Assembly: GCA_023440105.1 (NCBI GenBank)
Contig: JAEXSY010000430.1
Coordinates: forward strand, 1 to 6,492
From: Bacillota bacterium
Lineage (GTDB): Bacteria; Bacillota; Clostridia; Clostridiales; Clostridiaceae
DNA: 6,492 nt
Direction of reading: 5' to 3'
The notes under the pieces were generated by a model. That model saw only the letters and a program-made list of their open reading frames with translations. It made no database searches and was not told the origin of the DNA. Position numbers and translations under genes: made by a program. Below, piece after piece: positions 5,383 through 6,492 of the stretch; positions within the stretch are counted from its first letter, which is position 1; each line of letters starts with the position of its first letter.

Positions 5383-6492
5383 GTGAAGGTAGAACGTAGC
5401 AATCTGTCCCACAAAAAAAGTGCTTCCCCAAAAACTGGCGTGGGAGAAGCATTAATTCGTGGAAATACAATTACCAGAGCTTCTTTAATTATCTGGGGAC
5501 TGGGAAATTTGATTAATAAGCAAGTAATAAAGGGACTGATATTTTTAACTGTTGAGATTATATGGTTTGCTTATATGGTTTTATTCGGTATCAATTCCTT
5601 AAACAATTTTGTTACCTTAGGGACAAATACACAGCAGGAGGTTTTTAATGAAGCTAAGCAAATATATGAATATGTTGCTGGTGACAACTCAATGCTCTTA
5701 CTGTTATACGGAGTAATTACTATTTTCGTTGTATTATTTTCAATAGTACTTTCCATTGCCTCCATAAAAAGTGCTTATTATGTAGAGAAGCAGGTGGAAA
5801 AAGGACTGCAGCCTGCATCCTTTAAAGAGGACTTAATAAAGCTCAAGGATGAAAAGCTTCATATAACTCTTTTGTTTTTGCCAGTAACAGGGATTATAAC
5901 ATTCACAATTATTCCTTTAGTGTATATGATTTTAATAGCCTTTACCAATTATGATAGCAAGCATCAGCCTCCGGGTAATCTCTTTGATTGGGTTGGTGTG
6001 AAGAATTTTGTTGATATGCTTAGCTTTGGAGGTAAGATATCCCATACTTTTTGGACATCATTAACCTGGACAATTATCTGGGCCTTTTCTGCTACTGTAA
6101 GCTGCTATGTTTTAGGAATGATTCTTGCTATTGTCATAAACAGAAAAAAGACTAGGGCAAAAAGCTTCTGGAGATTTATTTTTGTTTTATCCGTTGCTAT
6201 GCCTCAGTTTGTTACCTTACTTACTATGAGAGTTATATTCAATGCTAATGGTCCAATGAATGTTCTTCTAAGAACCTTTGGAGTTTTAGGAGCAACGGAA
6301 TCCATTCCATTCTTGTCCGATGCAGGAATTGCTAAGGTGATGATCATACTGATAAATATCTGGATAGGAGTACCCTTTACAATGCTCAATACCACAGGAA
6401 TACTTCAAAATATTCCCCCTGAGCTATATGAAGCGGCCAAGATAGATGGAGCAGGTAATGTGGCTATATTCTTTAAGATTACTCTGCCATAT
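5383..6492 (+). CDS. malF: Sugar ABC transporter permease, MalF-like, C-terminus cut by window edge
   Basis: The frame is open for 370 codons from GTG 5383 to the right edge. The product is an inner-membrane permease subunit of a carbohydrate ABC importer (binding-protein-dependent permease family). Hydrophobic segments are at about residues 51-70, 103-127, 161-187, 225-250, 262-285 and 317-340. The N-terminal GLGNLINKQVIKGLIFL segment and the two extra helices before the core fit Gram-positive maltodextrin MalF/MdxF proteins. The core begins near residue 160, and the EAA loop that docks on the ATPase is present as YEAAKIDGAGNVAIFFKITLP (349-369, key Glu350, Asp355, Gly356). At least one more helix is expected past the edge. 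The cytoplasmic N-terminus is polar and Lys-rich. A malG-like second permease would be expected next. A role in uptake of the sugar bound by the upstream lipoprotein is inferred from context. Confidence 0.92.
   Translation, partial: MKVERSNLSHKKSASPKTGVGEALIRGNTITRASLIIWGLGNLINKQVIKGLIFLTVEIIWFAYMVLFGINSLNNFVTLGTNTQQEVFNEAKQIYEYVAGDNSMLLLLYGVITIFVVLFSIVLSIASIKSAYYVEKQVEKGLQPASFKEDLIKLKDEKLHITLLFLPVTGIITFTIIPLVYMILIAFTNYDSKHQPPGNLFDWVGVKNFVDMLSFGGKISHTFWTSLTWTIIWAFSATVSCYVLGMILAIVINRKKTRAKSFWRFIFVLSVAMPQFVTLLTMRVIFNANGPMNVLLRTFGVLGATESIPFLSDAGIAKVMIILINIWIGVPFTMLNTTGILQNIPPELYEAAKIDGAGNVAIFFKITLPY

Noticed and set aside
5571..5765. 64-codon minus-strand open frame
   Set aside because: Antisense to the malF-like gene, short and without a ribosome binding site.
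6204..6395. 63-codon minus-strand open frame
   Set aside because: Antisense to the malF-like gene, whose EAA loop and helices are read from the other strand.

Overview
The window is AT-rich DNA with strong AGGAGG-type ribosome binding sites, frequent AGA/ATA codons and proteins typical of low-GC Firmicutes. The closest fit is a Clostridium-like anaerobe or a related clostridial lineage; this is inferred from style and gene families, not from a marker gene. No tRNA, rRNA, CRISPR array, insertion sequence or phage gene is visible, and the region reads as ordinary chromosome.

Left part (1-1148): a secreted protein gene on the minus strand runs off the left edge. It has a signal peptide, an uncharacterised N-terminal part and an Amidase_6-type domain. 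A 185-base divergent intergenic region separates it from the plus-strand genes and holds a perfect 14-bp palindrome and a good promoter for the rightward operon.

Middle part (1149-3628): an M17 leucyl aminopeptidase gene (pepA) and a methionine-R-sulfoxide reductase gene (msrB) are spaced like an operon. They converge on a minus-strand Dps-type ferritin gene. One hairpin between msrB and dps serves as terminator for both sides, and its wobble pattern favours the dps transcript. Oxidised-methionine repair, iron sequestration and peptide turnover lie side by side and suggest a stress or stationary-phase theme, but no shared operator was found.

Right part (3629-6492): a 341-base intergenic region holds the dps promoter on one strand and, on the other, a strong sigma-A-type promoter followed by a leader with a LacI-family operator-like site and further palindromes. 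It drives a sugar-binding lipoprotein gene (malE-like), then a perfect intrinsic terminator, then a MalF-like ABC permease gene cut by the right edge just inside its EAA loop. This is the start of a maltodextrin-type ABC importer operon in which the terminator probably keeps the binding protein more abundant than the permeases.

No clear undescribed system is present. The points most worth a second look are the regulatory sites (the palindromes at 999 and 3904, the strand-biased terminator and the malE/malF terminator) and the zinc-less MsrB.
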